From assembly GCF_943192895.1 (NCBI RefSeq), contig NZ_CALPCB010000001.1, positions 124,001-188,000 of the forward strand: a stretch of DNA of 64,000 nucleotides. The letters are read 5' to 3'. The notes below the pieces were generated by a model, which ran no database searches, was not told the DNA's origin, and saw nothing but the letters and a program-made list of their open reading frames with translations. Shown here piece after piece: positions 52,034-61,922 of this stretch (within the stretch, counting starts at the first letter, position 1; the number at the start of each line of letters is the position of its first letter). Made by a program: the position numbers and the translations under genes. This DNA comes from Veillonella_A intestinalis (GTDB lineage: Bacteria > Bacillota > Negativicutes > Veillonellales > Veillonellaceae).

Positions 52034-52942
52034 ATGAAATTACGCGATATAGTCTTAGCGTTGTCGGTTATTCTTGTATGGGGCTTTAATTTTGCGGTTA
52101 TAAAATGGGGTGTAAGTGAGATACCACCTTTACTTTTAGTGGCTTTGCGATATATATTTGCTGCGTTTCCCGCCATTTTATTTGTGAAACGTCCTAATGT
52201 TAAGTTAAGCTGGCTTTTAGCTTATGGGCTATTTGTTGGAGTTGGACAATTTTCGTGCTTATTTTATGCCATTCATGTAGGAATGCCAGCCGGTGTAGCT
52301 TCTGTAGTATTACAGGCACAAGCATTTTTTACTATATTGTTTACGGCCATTATTTTTAAAGAACATATTAAGAGGAGTCAAATATTAGGCTTAGTTGTAG
52401 CTGCTATAGGGCTAGTATGTATAAGTGGTGTTACGGGCCTTGCTGATAGCATTCACATTCCTGTAGGCGCTTTTTTATTGACTTTGTTAGGCGCCGCTTT
52501 TTGGGGATTGTCTAATATTGTAGTGCGTAAATTATCTATGCTTGCGTCTACAGAAAATAAACCGTTAAATATGTTAAGTTTGGTGGTATGGTCGAGTTTG
52601 ATTCCACCAATTCCTATGTTAGTCGCATCATTTTATTTAGAACGTGAACAGTTAGCTTTATTGACGTATGAGAGCCTTTCTGGAGCGGCTATTTTTTCAG
52701 TATTATATCTTGCTTTTCTAGCGACGATTATGGGATATGGTTTGTGGAGTATGTTATTAGCAAAGTATTTGGCTCATAAGGTGGCTCCTTTGTCATTATT
52801 AGTTCCTGTAGTTGGGCTGATGACAGCACAGTTTGTATTGGGCGAAACGTTATCCTTAATTCAGTGGCTTGGTGGCGCAATCATCATTATAGGATTGATG
52901 ATTACCAATTTTGCTAATATATTTGTGAAACGCCATTCTTAG
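52034..52942 (+). CDS. eamA: EamA (YdeD)-type amino-acid metabolite exporter
   Basis: A DMT-superfamily exporter (302 aa, ten membrane segments, two EamA repeats). It closely follows E. coli EamA/YdeD, exporter of cysteine and O-acetylserine: LVWGFNFAVIKWG, GMPAGVASVVLQAQAFFTI, LSLVVWSSLIPP and LAPLSLLVPVVGL-like VAPLSLLVPVVGLM. Activity is inferred from that resemblance. Start codon ATG 52034 has only a distant AGGAAGGGA. Confidence 0.78.
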   Translation: MKLRDIVLALSVILVWGFNFAVIKWGVSEIPPLLLVALRYIFAAFPAILFVKRPNVKLSWLLAYGLFVGVGQFSCLFYAIHVGMPAGVASVVLQAQAFFTILFTAIIFKEHIKRSQILGLVVAAIGLVCISGVTGLADSIHIPVGAFLLTLLGAAFWGLSNIVVRKLSMLASTENKPLNMLSLVVWSSLIPPIPMLVASFYLEREQLALLTYESLSGAAIFSVLYLAFLATIMGYGLWSMLLAKYLAHKVAPLSLLVPVVGLMTAQFVLGETLSLIQWLGGAIIIIGLMITNFANIFVKRHS

Positions 52943-53005
52943 TAGAGTGTTTATTTAAAAATATGAGACCTTGTATATTATGTCTTGGCAATAGGGAGAC
53001 TGGCT

Positions 53006-53596
53006 ATGAAGATATTGTGTAGTGCTTGTTTGCTAGGTGAAACGTGTAAATATAACGGCGGTCATAATTATAGTGAAACATTAGCTCGTTATATTGAGCA
53101 AGTACGATCAATGGCTAAGTCTTATGATAAGGGATCTATAGATAGTAACGTGATTAGTAAAACTATGGCACGTATTGCTACGGAGGGCGATACTGGTGTA
53201 GATACAGGTATAGATACAAGCATAGATACAATTACAAGTTCAGATTTAGACTCAAGTATTTATACGCCTGTAGAAATTATTCCAGTTTGTCCTGAAGTGT
53301 TAGGCGGTTTGCCTACGCCTCGTACGCCAGCTGAAATTGTGAATGGTGAAGTTTTAACACGAGATGGTCATTCTGTAGACAAGGCTTTTAGAGAGGGCGC
53401 TTTGAAAGCATTAGAGATTGCCTTGGCGGAAAACATTGATGTAGCAATCTTACAATCTCGCAGTCCTTCTTGTGGCGTGAACGAAATTTATGATGGTACT
53501 TTTTCAGGCACACGCATAGCTGGTTCAGGTATATTTGCTTCTTTATTAAAAGAGCATGGTATTGAAGTAATTGATGTAGAAGATTTGGGCATTTAG
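53006..53596 (+). CDS. DUF523 family protein with Asp/Thr-rich insertion
   Basis: A 196-aa DUF523 protein of unknown function. Conserved parts are the N-terminal ILCSACLLGETCKYNGGHN and the later VCPEVLGGLPTPRTPAEI and QSRSPSCGV; the cysteines suggest a metal or Fe-S site. Between them an insertion of about 45 residues (~38-85) contains a DTGVDTGIDTSIDT repeat encoded by 12-bp tandem DNA repeats, not usual for the family. ATG 53006 follows AGGGAG by 7 bases. Confidence 0.8.
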   Translation: MKILCSACLLGETCKYNGGHNYSETLARYIEQVRSMAKSYDKGSIDSNVISKTMARIATEGDTGVDTGIDTSIDTITSSDLDSSIYTPVEIIPVCPEVLGGLPTPRTPAEIVNGEVLTRDGHSVDKAFREGALKALEIALAENIDVAILQSRSPSCGVNEIYDGTFSGTRIAGSGIFASLLKEHGIEVIDVEDLGI

Positions 53597-53663
53597 GCAT
53601 GTAAGTCTGTAAGAGAGAGATTAATTCTGAAATAAAAGTAAAATTAAAAGTGGAATAAATTAT

Positions 53664-53692
53664 AAAAAAGCCCCCGTTTATACGGGGGCTTT
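53664..53692 (-). terminator. Terminator of the lactate permease gene (bidirectional)
   Basis: AAAGCCCCCG-TTTATA-CGGGGGCTTT; on the minus strand it is followed by a longer T run, so it mainly serves the lactate permease and may also stop the DUF523 transcript. Confidence 0.85.
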
Positions 53693-53721
53693 ACGTGAAC
53701 TCATATATATTAAATTCCTTG

Positions 53722-53764
53722 CATATATTAAGTTACACATATTAAGTTACACATATTAAGTTAC
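53722..53764. repeat. 14-bp tandem repeats after the lactate permease
   Basis: ACATATTAAGTTAC occurs twice in tandem (53737-53750, 53751-53764) with a near-copy before it and a degraded one after, in the permease 3' untranslated region. Confidence 0.8.
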
Positions 53765-53776
53765 GTATGCTAACTT

Positions 53777-55411
53777 TTATTTAAACAATAGAACTTGAAT
53801 ATGTTCAATAAAGTTATGTCCAAAATAGGAAATAGCACCGTTAGCGATGATGAAAATCAAGAAGTATTTTAATACGGACACCATGATTACATTTGCTTTA
53901 ATGCTTTCACGTAATTGATTTGCTTTAGTGCTGTCTATTTTGTTGCTTTCAATGTAAGCATCCAATGCAGGTGCTACAGCACCGATAGCAATGGCGATAC
54001 TTTGAGGGGAGAACATTTTACCAATACCAGCAGCGCCAGAGTTAATAGCAGCTAACCATAATGGAAGCTCTGCATAGTTTGGATTTAAGTCGTGAGCAGC
54101 GGCTAATTGCAATGGTCCAAATAATACGTTTGCATTGGTACCAGAACCAGTTAAGAAGGCGCCAAGGGCACCAACTAATGGAGCGAACGCTGGATATAAA
54201 GAACCGGTAGCCGATACTAAGGCGCTAGCAATATCTGCTGTCATACCAGAGTAAGTCATTAATTTGGCAGTTACTACTACTGTGATGATAGTGAGGTAGG
54301 TAAATTTCAAGTTAGAAACTGTTTTACCAAGAACGCCTAACATTTCACCAAAACCAGATTTTTGAACAGCGCCACCAAGGAAGGCTGCAATGAAAATCAT
54401 GATACCTGGTGTGGCTACCCATACGAAGGTATATGGTTTAGCACCTTCCCCTTGATAGATTGGCACAGCTGTTTTAATACTAGCAAGTGGGCCGTTAATA
54501 GCAGGTACTAATTTAGATGTTAAGATTAATAAAATAACGATTAAGATAAATGGTAAAGCAGCGATGAAACCTTCTTTGCCTGTTACTTTATGTGTTGTTG
54601 CTTCAAATTGGTATTGAGGGTCATTGGTTGGTAAGAATTTTGCACCTAAGATAATGACACCCATGATAATAACGGAAGAAGCCATAACGGATAATTCTGG
54701 ACCAGCAGCTACGTTGATAAGTAATTCAGGTACCGCTAAGGCAAGACCTGATAATAGCGTGATAGTGAATACGCCTTTTAAAGCTTTGAAACCGCCACCA
54801 ATAATACCTACTACGAAGAATGGTGCGATTATGTTAAGAATAAATAATTGGGAAGAAATAAATGTACCAAGATGAATTGGATCAAGGTTTGTTAATGATG
54901 CCAATGTTGTTGTTGGAATGGCGATAGAACCAAATGTAGTTGGTACAGAGTTTGCTACAAGGCAGGCTAAGATAGATTTTAATGGGTCAAAACCTACAGC
55001 CACCATCATAGCTGCTGGAATTGCTACGGCAGTACCAAAACCAGCCATACCTTCCATGAAAGCACCGAAGCCCCAAGCTAATAACAAGGCTAAGATACGC
55101 ATATCTGATGTTACAGAGGATAGCATCATTTTGATAGTATCCATTGCTTTAGTGTGTACTACTAAATTATAAGTAAAAATAGCGGCTGTAATAACAAGCA
55201 AGATAGGCCATACAGCAAGGGCAACACCTTCTAAGGCGCCAGAGAACATGATGCCAGCCGCTTTTTCAAAGTGCGTAATGGCAATAATAAAGGAGCCAAT
55301 CGCTGCAATGGAACAAGCTTTCCAGGCAGGCATTTTAAGAATGGCTAAGGCTACAATAAGCCAAAGAATTGGCAATAATGCTAAAAATGTAGTCAACATT
55401 TGTGAAATCAT
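53777..55411 (-). CDS. lctP: L-lactate permease (LctP family)
   Basis: Imports lactate, the main carbon source of Veillonella. The 544-aa protein has about 13-14 membrane segments and the LctP signatures GFGAFMEGMAGFGTAVAIPAA (in two parts, ~residues 112-132), NSVPTTFGSIAIP and LTGSGTNANVLFG. The exact start is uncertain: GAGAGG touches the ATG at 55411, so the ATG at 55399 (Met5), 12 bases from that site, may be used. Monocistronic, with an unusually long upstream region. Confidence 0.92.
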   Translation of the reverse strand: MISQMLTTFLALLPILWLIVALAILKMPAWKACSIAAIGSFIIAITHFEKAAGIMFSGALEGVALAVWPILLVITAAIFTYNLVVHTKAMDTIKMMLSSVTSDMRILALLLAWGFGAFMEGMAGFGTAVAIPAAMMVAVGFDPLKSILACLVANSVPTTFGSIAIPTTTLASLTNLDPIHLGTFISSQLFILNIIAPFFVVGIIGGGFKALKGVFTITLLSGLALAVPELLINVAAGPELSVMASSVIIMGVIILGAKFLPTNDPQYQFEATTHKVTGKEGFIAALPFILIVILLILTSKLVPAINGPLASIKTAVPIYQGEGAKPYTFVWVATPGIMIFIAAFLGGAVQKSGFGEMLGVLGKTVSNLKFTYLTIITVVVTAKLMTYSGMTADIASALVSATGSLYPAFAPLVGALGAFLTGSGTNANVLFGPLQLAAAHDLNPNYAELPLWLAAINSGAAGIGKMFSPQSIAIAIGAVAPALDAYIESNKIDSTKANQLRESIKANVIMVSVLKYFLIFIIANGAISYFGHNFIEHIQVLLFK

Positions 55412-56281
55412 CCTCTCACGATACAGAATACAAACTTACTTCAAGTTCTTCACAATAACTTCTTTACAATGATGATAATAGATACTTCATTCTCTTATTT
55501 TGCATTCATGAAATATATTCCTAAATGCTTGGGTATCTACAAATTAAAATAATGACAAATGGTAAAAAAATAATTGAGCAAAGGGCTTATTTATTAAAGC
55601 ACCTATGTTGAAAGGAGGCCGTTATAGCCTGCATAAAATTATTTTATGTGTTTATGATACTACTAGAACTGTGGGACCTCCTTCTAAATACTAAAAGATA
55701 AGAGCATAGACAAGTCTAAGGGGCCTATAGATAAAGCGTACTTTAAAAAGTAATAAAGCACTACTTTATTAATAGTTGGGGACAAGCGTAGGCCATTTCC
55801 TCCGAATTGAATACACTCTATAGAAAGTTTGTCAGATTAGGATACTGTCAGTATAGCATAGAAATCAAAGAATTGGAATACTGCACTATTCAGATTAGTT
55901 ATAACGTCTGCATAAGAATGCCAAAAGGTCATTAGAAAAAGACTTTTTTATTAATTGTTACGTATCGTAAATGATTTTTATATGATTAAATTTGTTTGAA
56001 AGTGATTGTTTATGAGCGTTTTGCATACATGATGTGGATTTAAATATGATATAATAAGCGTAATACATTATATATTCAATGCTTACTTAAAGATTTACTA
56101 GTTCTTTTAAGGTAAATTCTTTTCAATAATTGGGTAAAATTTAGTAAAGTTGTATTTTATATATTTTTCATATATTTTTACAGAGTTAATTTATTGTTTA
56201 GTTATATATGCATTTAATTATGTATGCTAATAAAATTATGTAATAAAAAATTTTAAGTATTTGTTCGACAGGAGTTAACCT
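55412..56281. promoter_or_regulatory. 870-bp divergent regulatory region between lctP and dapF
   Basis: No ordinary gene. On the lctP side, a long dyad joins AAGGAGGCC (~55614) with GGACCTCCTT (~55675); an 11-codon minus-strand micro-ORF (55761-55796) begins after GGAGG and ends in an AATAAAG/CTTTATT hairpin. TATACT-like boxes lie further upstream. The dapF side (56000-56281) is extremely AT-rich with no clear element but the ribosome site ACAGGAG. A lactate-responsive regulator could bind here. Confidence 0.35.
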
Positions 56282-57112
56282 ATGAAATTGACAAAGATGC
56301 ATGGCCTTGGAAATGATTTTATATTCTTCACTGATGAAGCGGGGGCCAATAAAGATTATACAGAGTTAGCTAAACGTTTATGTCATCGGCAGACCGGAAT
56401 TGGTGGCGATGGTTTAATTGTAGTAGTTCCTTCTGATGTGGCAGATACGCGGATGCGTATTATTAATGCAGACGGTAGTGAAGCTGAGATGTGTGGCAAT
56501 GGCATTCGTTGCTTTGCTAAATATGTGTATGAACGAGGGATTGTTTTCAAAGAAACTTTTACTATTGAGACTTTAGCTGGAATTATGGAGCCTACTTTGC
56601 ATGTTAAAGACGGCCATGTTGAACAGGTGACAGTAAATATGGGAAAACCAAGTTTTGCAGCTAAAGATATTCCTATGAAAGCAGAGTTACCAATAGTTAA
56701 AAACTTTACGATTGAAGTGGCAGGGCAAAATTATGAGGTAAGTTCTATGTTATTAGGGGTGCCTCATACAGAAGTATTTGTAGAAGATGTTACTAAAGTG
56801 CCGTTAACGACTTTAGGGCCGGCTATTGAAAAACACCCTCTATTTCCACAAGGTACGAATGTTAATTTTGTACAAATAGTGGATGATAGTCATATTAAAG
56901 TGCGTACTTGGGAACGTGGGGCTGGCGCAACCTTAGCTTGTGGGACTGGCTGTTGTAGCAGTGTTGTAATGGCACATGAAAATGGTTTTACTGGGCGAGA
57001 GGTAGCTGTTGAAGTATATTTAGGCACTTTACATATTCAGTATGCAGATGATGGGACTGTATTTATGACAGGACCTGCAGCTGAAGTATTTGAGGCTGAA
57101 TTGGCAATTTAA
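56282..57112 (+). CDS. dapF: Diaminopimelate epimerase DapF
   Basis: Converts LL- to meso-diaminopimelate for peptidoglycan and lysine (276 aa). The two catalytic cysteines lie in EMCGNGIRC (~residues 71-79) and ATLACGTGCCSS (~218-229); the opening KLTKMHGLGNDF is typical. ACAGGAG precedes the ATG. ptsI follows after 44 bases and may be co-transcribed. Confidence 0.96.
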   Translation: MKLTKMHGLGNDFIFFTDEAGANKDYTELAKRLCHRQTGIGGDGLIVVVPSDVADTRMRIINADGSEAEMCGNGIRCFAKYVYERGIVFKETFTIETLAGIMEPTLHVKDGHVEQVTVNMGKPSFAAKDIPMKAELPIVKNFTIEVAGQNYEVSSMLLGVPHTEVFVEDVTKVPLTTLGPAIEKHPLFPQGTNVNFVQIVDDSHIKVRTWERGAGATLACGTGCCSSVVMAHENGFTGREVAVEVYLGTLHIQYADDGTVFMTGPAAEVFEAELAI

Positions 57113-57156
57113 ATAGATGTGGGGCATAGAGGCGTGTAAGATGCTGGAGGAACGAT

Positions 57157-58896
57157 ATGGAGCAAGTAACACTTAAAGGAATTTCAGGGGCTCGTGGTAT
57201 AGGTACTGGCACAATTTATGTATATAAACAAGAGCCGATTATAATTCCTAAGCGCATGATTACGGAAGAAGAGGTAGGGAGTGAATTAACTGCCTTTGAA
57301 ACAGCGTTAGCGACAACGGTAGCGCAGTTAGAAGCGATTAAGGAACAAGCTCGTGAAACCATGGGCGATGAGGAAGCGGCAATTTTTGAAGCACATACCT
57401 TAATTGTTCAAGACCCTTCTTTATCAGATGGTATAAAAGCGCTCGTTACAGATGGCTTGCAGTCCGCGGCAGCTGCTACCGAACAATCTATTAATACCTT
57501 TGCTGATATGTTTTTAGCCATGGATGATCCTTATATGCGTGAGCGTGGGGCTGATATAAAAGATATTGGTGACCGTTTGCTCCGTAATTTGTTAGGCATG
57601 AATCCACGAGGGCTTGCCCACTTAACGGGGGAAGTTATTCTTGTAGCTGAGGATTTGACGCCTTCTGATACAGCTTCGTTGGATAAGCAGATTGTGAAAG
57701 GTTTAGTAACAGCTAGTGGTGGCCCTACAAGTCATGCTGCCATTATGGCGCGTACTTTAGAAATTCCTGCTGTTATGGGCTTAGGTGATATTTCTGCTTT
57801 ACAAAGTGGCGAAAAGGCCGTTGTAAAAGGAACTGAAGGAGAAGTGTTGCTTTCTGTCTCTGACGCAGACTTTGACATCTATACGAAGGAAGCAATTCAG
57901 TATCGTGAACAGTTGCAATGTTTAAAAGAGTCGGCTGCATTGCCTGCTGTTACTAAGGATGGCAAAGAAATTCTATTATTTGGTAATATTGGCAAGGCTC
58001 AAGATGTTACTCATGCTTGTCAGATGGGAGCAGAGGGGATTGGTTTATTCCGCACCGAATTTTTATATATGAAGCATGATACATTGCCAACCGAAGAGGA
58101 ACAATTTGAAGCGTATAAAGAGGCAGCTGAAGCATTACATGGCAAGCCAGTCATTATTCGCACCATGGATATTGGGGGCGATAAAGAATTAAAATGCTTA
58201 CAATTACCTCATGAAATGAATCCTTTCTTAGGCTTTCGAGCAATTCGCATTAGTTTAGCAAATACGGATGTGTTTAAAACGCAGTTGCGTGCGATTTTGC
58301 GGGCGAGTGCATTTGGTGATATTCAAATCATGTATCCGATGATTGCTGCTGTTGAAGAAGTGAAAGCAGCTAATGCCGTGCTTGAAACAGCTAAAGAGGA
58401 GTTGCGATCTGAGGGTATTGCCTTTAATGAAGATATTCAAGTGGGGATTATGGTGGAAATTCCAGCCGTTGCTGTAAGTGCCGATTTATTCGCTCCTTAT
58501 GTCGATTTTTTTAGTATTGGTACTAATGATTTGTGCCAATATACATTAGCGGTAGATAGAATGAATGAATCAATTGGTCATTTATATCAGCCACTTCATC
58601 CGGCAGTCTTGCGTTTGATTAAACATACTATTGAAGCTAGTCATGACGTTAACAAGATTACTGGTATGTGTGGTGAAATGGCGGGCGATCCAGTGGCTAC
58701 TATGATTTTGATAGGCCTCGGTCTTGACGAATTTAGCATGAGTGCTTCGGCCATCCCCGTTATAAAAAATATTATTCGTTCAGTAACTGTTGCTGAATGT
58801 GAGGCAGTAGTACAAAAAGTGCTCACTATGAGCACGGCCAGTGAGATTATGACTTATGCACAGGGGGTATTGGCTGAAAAAGGTCTTGCCTTATAG
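57157..58896 (+). CDS. ptsI: Phosphotransferase system enzyme I
   Basis: Autophosphorylates with PEP and passes the phosphate to HPr (579 aa). The active-site His is in GGPTSHAAIMAR (~residues 188-199); the PEP-binding C-terminal domain shows IRTMDIGGDKEL, FRTEFLYM and TGMCGEMAGDP. CTGGAGGA precedes the ATG. Usually ptsH comes first; here ptsH lies 270 bases downstream with its own promoter. Confidence 0.95.
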   Translation: MEQVTLKGISGARGIGTGTIYVYKQEPIIIPKRMITEEEVGSELTAFETALATTVAQLEAIKEQARETMGDEEAAIFEAHTLIVQDPSLSDGIKALVTDGLQSAAAATEQSINTFADMFLAMDDPYMRERGADIKDIGDRLLRNLLGMNPRGLAHLTGEVILVAEDLTPSDTASLDKQIVKGLVTASGGPTSHAAIMARTLEIPAVMGLGDISALQSGEKAVVKGTEGEVLLSVSDADFDIYTKEAIQYREQLQCLKESAALPAVTKDGKEILLFGNIGKAQDVTHACQMGAEGIGLFRTEFLYMKHDTLPTEEEQFEAYKEAAEALHGKPVIIRTMDIGGDKELKCLQLPHEMNPFLGFRAIRISLANTDVFKTQLRAILRASAFGDIQIMYPMIAAVEEVKAANAVLETAKEELRSEGIAFNEDIQVGIMVEIPAVAVSADLFAPYVDFFSIGTNDLCQYTLAVDRMNESIGHLYQPLHPAVLRLIKHTIEASHDVNKITGMCGEMAGDPVATMILIGLGLDEFSMSASAIPVIKNIIRSVTVAECEAVVQKVLTMSTASEIMTYAQGVLAEKGLAL

Positions 58897-59169
58897 TTGG
58901 TGTATGTAATATGGATGCATTATATAATATGGATGCATATAGTATTAGTATATATACTCTTAGAATACTTAGGTCTATTATTTGTCGTTAAGTCATGGTA
59001 TATCTAAGGCTACGCATTAAAATTTTCTTGCTATAATAGGCAAAGTTTTATAAGATATAGAGTATAGTAGATTAGGTTGTTTTTAGCTTTTAAGCAAGGC
59101 TAAGCAATGTCTACGTTGAGTATGTATGAATCGCATTGAGGGCATTTTTTATAAAGGAAGGTATTCGTT
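58897..59169 (+). promoter_or_regulatory. ptsI-ptsH intergenic region with ptsH promoter
   Basis: A direct repeat TAATATGGATGCAT occurs twice (~58906-58940). An extended -10, TTGCTATAAT (TATAAT 59032-59037 with the upstream TGC), is the likely ptsH promoter. AAGGAAGG serves the ptsH ATG. Confidence 0.5.
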
Positions 59170-59430
59170 ATGACTGAAAAAACAGTAGTTATTACAAATG
59201 AATCGGGTTTACATGCACGTCCTGCTACGCTTTTTACGCAGTTAGCTGCTAAATTTGCATCTAAAATTACTATTGCAGTTGGTGAAAAGAAAGCGGATGC
59301 AAAATCAATTTTAACTGTATTGACATTAGGTGCTACGAAAGGGACTGAAGTGGTATTAACGGCTGATGGTCCTGATGAAGCAGAGGCAGTTGAGAAATTA
59401 GCAGAGTTTTTAACTTCTCATCAAGACTAG
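59170..59430 (+). CDS. ptsH: Phosphocarrier HPr
   Basis: An 86-aa PTS phosphocarrier with the phosphorylated His in SGLHARPAT (His ~15) and a Ser at the regulatory position in DAKSILTVLTLG (~46). The regulatory Ser leaves HPr kinase control open, but hprK is not in the window. Few or no sugar-specific EII genes are seen here, so EI/HPr may have a mainly regulatory role. Confidence 0.95.
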   Translation: MTEKTVVITNESGLHARPATLFTQLAAKFASKITIAVGEKKADAKSILTVLTLGATKGTEVVLTADGPDEAEAVEKLAEFLTSHQD

Positions 59431-59439
59431 GTGTTTAAA

Positions 59440-59910
59440 ATGCGACGAAGTGATAGAGCCGTTACCTCAGAGCAGCGCATTGAAGAAATTATAGAAGCCT
59501 GTCAAATTATTCGTTTAGGTATTCATGATGAGAAGCGAATTTACATTGTGCCCCTTCATTTTGGTTATGAACGGGAGGATGGGCGCTATGTATTCTATTG
59601 TCATGGTGCCTCAGAAGGTAAAAAGATTAATTTACTAAAAACAAATGGTTATGTAGGTTTTGAGTTAGATGGTGGCTATGAGGTAATACCAGCAGCGGTT
59701 GCTTGTGGTTATTCTTCTACTTTTTTTAGTATTATTGGAGACGGTCAAGTTTCGTTTGTCGAAGATGAAATAGAGAAAGTAAAAGCGTTGCAAATGATTA
59801 TGAAGCATTATACGCATAAAGCGGATTGGGAGATGCCTATAGCAGCTGTGAAGAATACAGCTGTATTGAAACTTGTTTGCGAATCAATGACCTGCAAAGA
59901 ACATAATTAA
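59440..59910 (+). CDS. Pyridoxamine 5'-phosphate oxidase-fold (NimA-like) flavoprotein
   Basis: A 156-aa split-barrel FMN-binding protein. The opening MRRSDRAVTSEQRIEEII and the YIVPLHFGYE and YVFYCHGASEGKKINLL segments match the NimA-type group that includes nitroimidazole reductases. The exact substrate is unknown. ATG 59440 follows TAGGTG at the end of ptsH, ten bases past that stop. Confidence 0.8.
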   Translation: MRRSDRAVTSEQRIEEIIEACQIIRLGIHDEKRIYIVPLHFGYEREDGRYVFYCHGASEGKKINLLKTNGYVGFELDGGYEVIPAAVACGYSSTFFSIIGDGQVSFVEDEIEKVKALQMIMKHYTHKADWEMPIAAVKNTAVLKLVCESMTCKEHN

Positions 59911-60184
59911 ATAAGGGTAGTTTATGATGACTGTGATAAAGTTGCGTAGTTTGAGCTTTATTGCAGTCTTTTTTATTGTATTAATCAGTGAATATAGATG
60001 AGAATATTTCACATATTTATCATCTAAAATATGATATAGTATTCGTGCAATAATGAGGACGACTGGCTGCATTGAATAAGGCTAACTAGTGATTAGAAGT
60101 CTATGAACCATAAGCGCCATAAGTTATAAGTAAATAATATGAGATTCGCAATGTAGTGGGTAATTGTTAGAAAGGTTGGAATGT

Positions 60185-61321
60185 ATGAAATCTGGTTTAC
60201 ACATAGGGATTACTTTTTTTTGGGGAGACTCCTATAAACATATTTGGTCTAATGGAGCAGGGCAAAATATGTATTTTCTTCGAGAAACATTGATGCAAAT
60301 TCCCGAAGTTGAAGATGTGTATTTTGTGTTTTGGGGCAATGATTTAAAGACGTTGCCAAAAGAGTTAGAAGTAGATGCTATGGGGATTGAGGTTTATCCT
60401 TATGAAGATGTTGTAAAAACGACAGATATACTTATTGAAGGTACATTGACGTTGGAGCCTTTTTATGAAAAAGAATTTAGAAAGTATGGCGCAAAAATTG
60501 TTACCTATCGTATGGGGAATGATTTTATTTGGGATATGGAGAAGTTCCTTGTAGGTAAAGATGGTGGTCGAGCTTTTAATGGGACTACTTATGATCAAGC
60601 TTGGCTTATTCCTCAAGTGTATGAATCAAATAGAGATTATTTGAGTATTATGACGGGCACAAAGGTGTATAAAGTGCCACATATTTGGAATTCTTTTTTC
60701 TTTGACCGACAAGTGGCGCAGCTACAAGAAGGTTTAGCTTTTGGCTATAACCCTGATAAGACTAAGAAAGGTCGACGGGTATCTGTATTTGAGCCTAACA
60801 CGTCTGTGGTAAAAAATTGTTATATGCCTGTTTTAATTGCAGAAGCAGCGTACAAAGAAGACAAAACAGCTTTAGCACATGTATATTTATGTAATACATA
60901 TCATCTAAAGGATGTGAGTGGTTTTCACAAATTTATTGGTTATACTCAGTTAGTTAAGGAAAATATAATGACTGTAGAAAGTCGTCATTTAATGCCTTAC
61001 TTTTTGTCGAGGTATACTGATATTGTGTTGTCTTACCAATGGCAATTGGGTTTAAATTATGCATATTATGAGGCCTTGTACGGTAATTATCCATTAGTGC
61101 ATAATTCTGAAATTCTGCAAGAAGCAGGGGTGGGTTTCTATTATCCTGGTTTTGATGCATATAAAGGGGCTGAAGTTTTGCTTGATGTAATTAATCATTA
61201 TGATGAGTTGTTTGAGTTGCATGAGGCAAAGAATAAAGCTTTTCTTGAAACGTTATCGCCATATAACACTGAAGTAGTAATGGCGCATAGAGCATTATTG
61301 CAAGAATTACTTGAAGCGTGA
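60185..61321 (+). CDS. DUF2827-like putative glycosyltransferase
   Basis: A 378-aa cytoplasmic protein resembling DUF2827 / GT-B-type transferases: an N-terminal Rossmann-like start (HIGITFFWGDS, with GAGQNMYFLRE) and a late region (LNYAYYEALYGNYPLVHNSE, GVGFYYPGFD) like the sugar-nucleotide site of GT-B enzymes. Assignment is by pattern and moderate. A run of eight Ts (60214-60221) lies in codons 10-13, followed by GGGG. The Ser-rich adhesin is the next gene, suggesting it may be the acceptor. GAAAGG precedes the ATG. Confidence 0.6.
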   Translation: MKSGLHIGITFFWGDSYKHIWSNGAGQNMYFLRETLMQIPEVEDVYFVFWGNDLKTLPKELEVDAMGIEVYPYEDVVKTTDILIEGTLTLEPFYEKEFRKYGAKIVTYRMGNDFIWDMEKFLVGKDGGRAFNGTTYDQAWLIPQVYESNRDYLSIMTGTKVYKVPHIWNSFFFDRQVAQLQEGLAFGYNPDKTKKGRRVSVFEPNTSVVKNCYMPVLIAEAAYKEDKTALAHVYLCNTYHLKDVSGFHKFIGYTQLVKENIMTVESRHLMPYFLSRYTDIVLSYQWQLGLNYAYYEALYGNYPLVHNSEILQEAGVGFYYPGFDAYKGAEVLLDVINHYDELFELHEAKNKAFLETLSPYNTEVVMAHRALLQELLEA

Positions 61322-61556
61322 GCAAGAACTCCATAATTAGGTCAATATATATTGTAAATGAGGAGACTGTTCAATTTCTTGATAGTTAATGATTTACTAA
61401 ATAAAGTCTTAATATATTATTTAATTAAATGAAGTGTTAATTTTCAAAATATGAAGAGTTAATTTTGCTATAAAATTGATTTTTTTAGTTAATAATCGTA
61501 AAATGTGAATACCGTTTATTTATTTTTAAAAATGGATATTGTCAATATTAAATGTA

Positions 61557-61593
61557 AAAGACACCGTTATAATCTAGGTTATAACGGTGTCTT
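61557..61593 (+). terminator. Intrinsic terminator-like hairpin after the DUF2827 gene
   Basis: A 13-bp perfect stem (GACACCGTTATAA with its complement) and 6-nt loop; the T run after it is short (TT), so termination strength is uncertain. The stretch 61322-61556 holds nothing else I recognise. Confidence 0.6.
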
Positions 61594-61922
61594 CGTGTTG
61601 CGCATAAAGTTGTGTGAAGTTTAGTTATCATTAAAATAAAATAAGTTCATGCAAAAAAGTGGTGAGCAAATTATGAACCTAGTTTATGGAAATGTGTTAA
61701 AAGTAAACGAATTGTGTAATTTATAAATGATGATAGAAATGGCATAAAAAAGATTGTTTTTCATGAAAAATAGAAAATAAAACGATAAAGATAGATTATA
61801 TATCGATTTGATTATGAAGAGAAAGTTTGAAAAATGATAAATAGAAAATGAAGCTAATTATTTGCGATGATTTTATTAAAAATATTAATTAATGAATGGT
61901 TTGTTAAGATGAATTGCTTATA

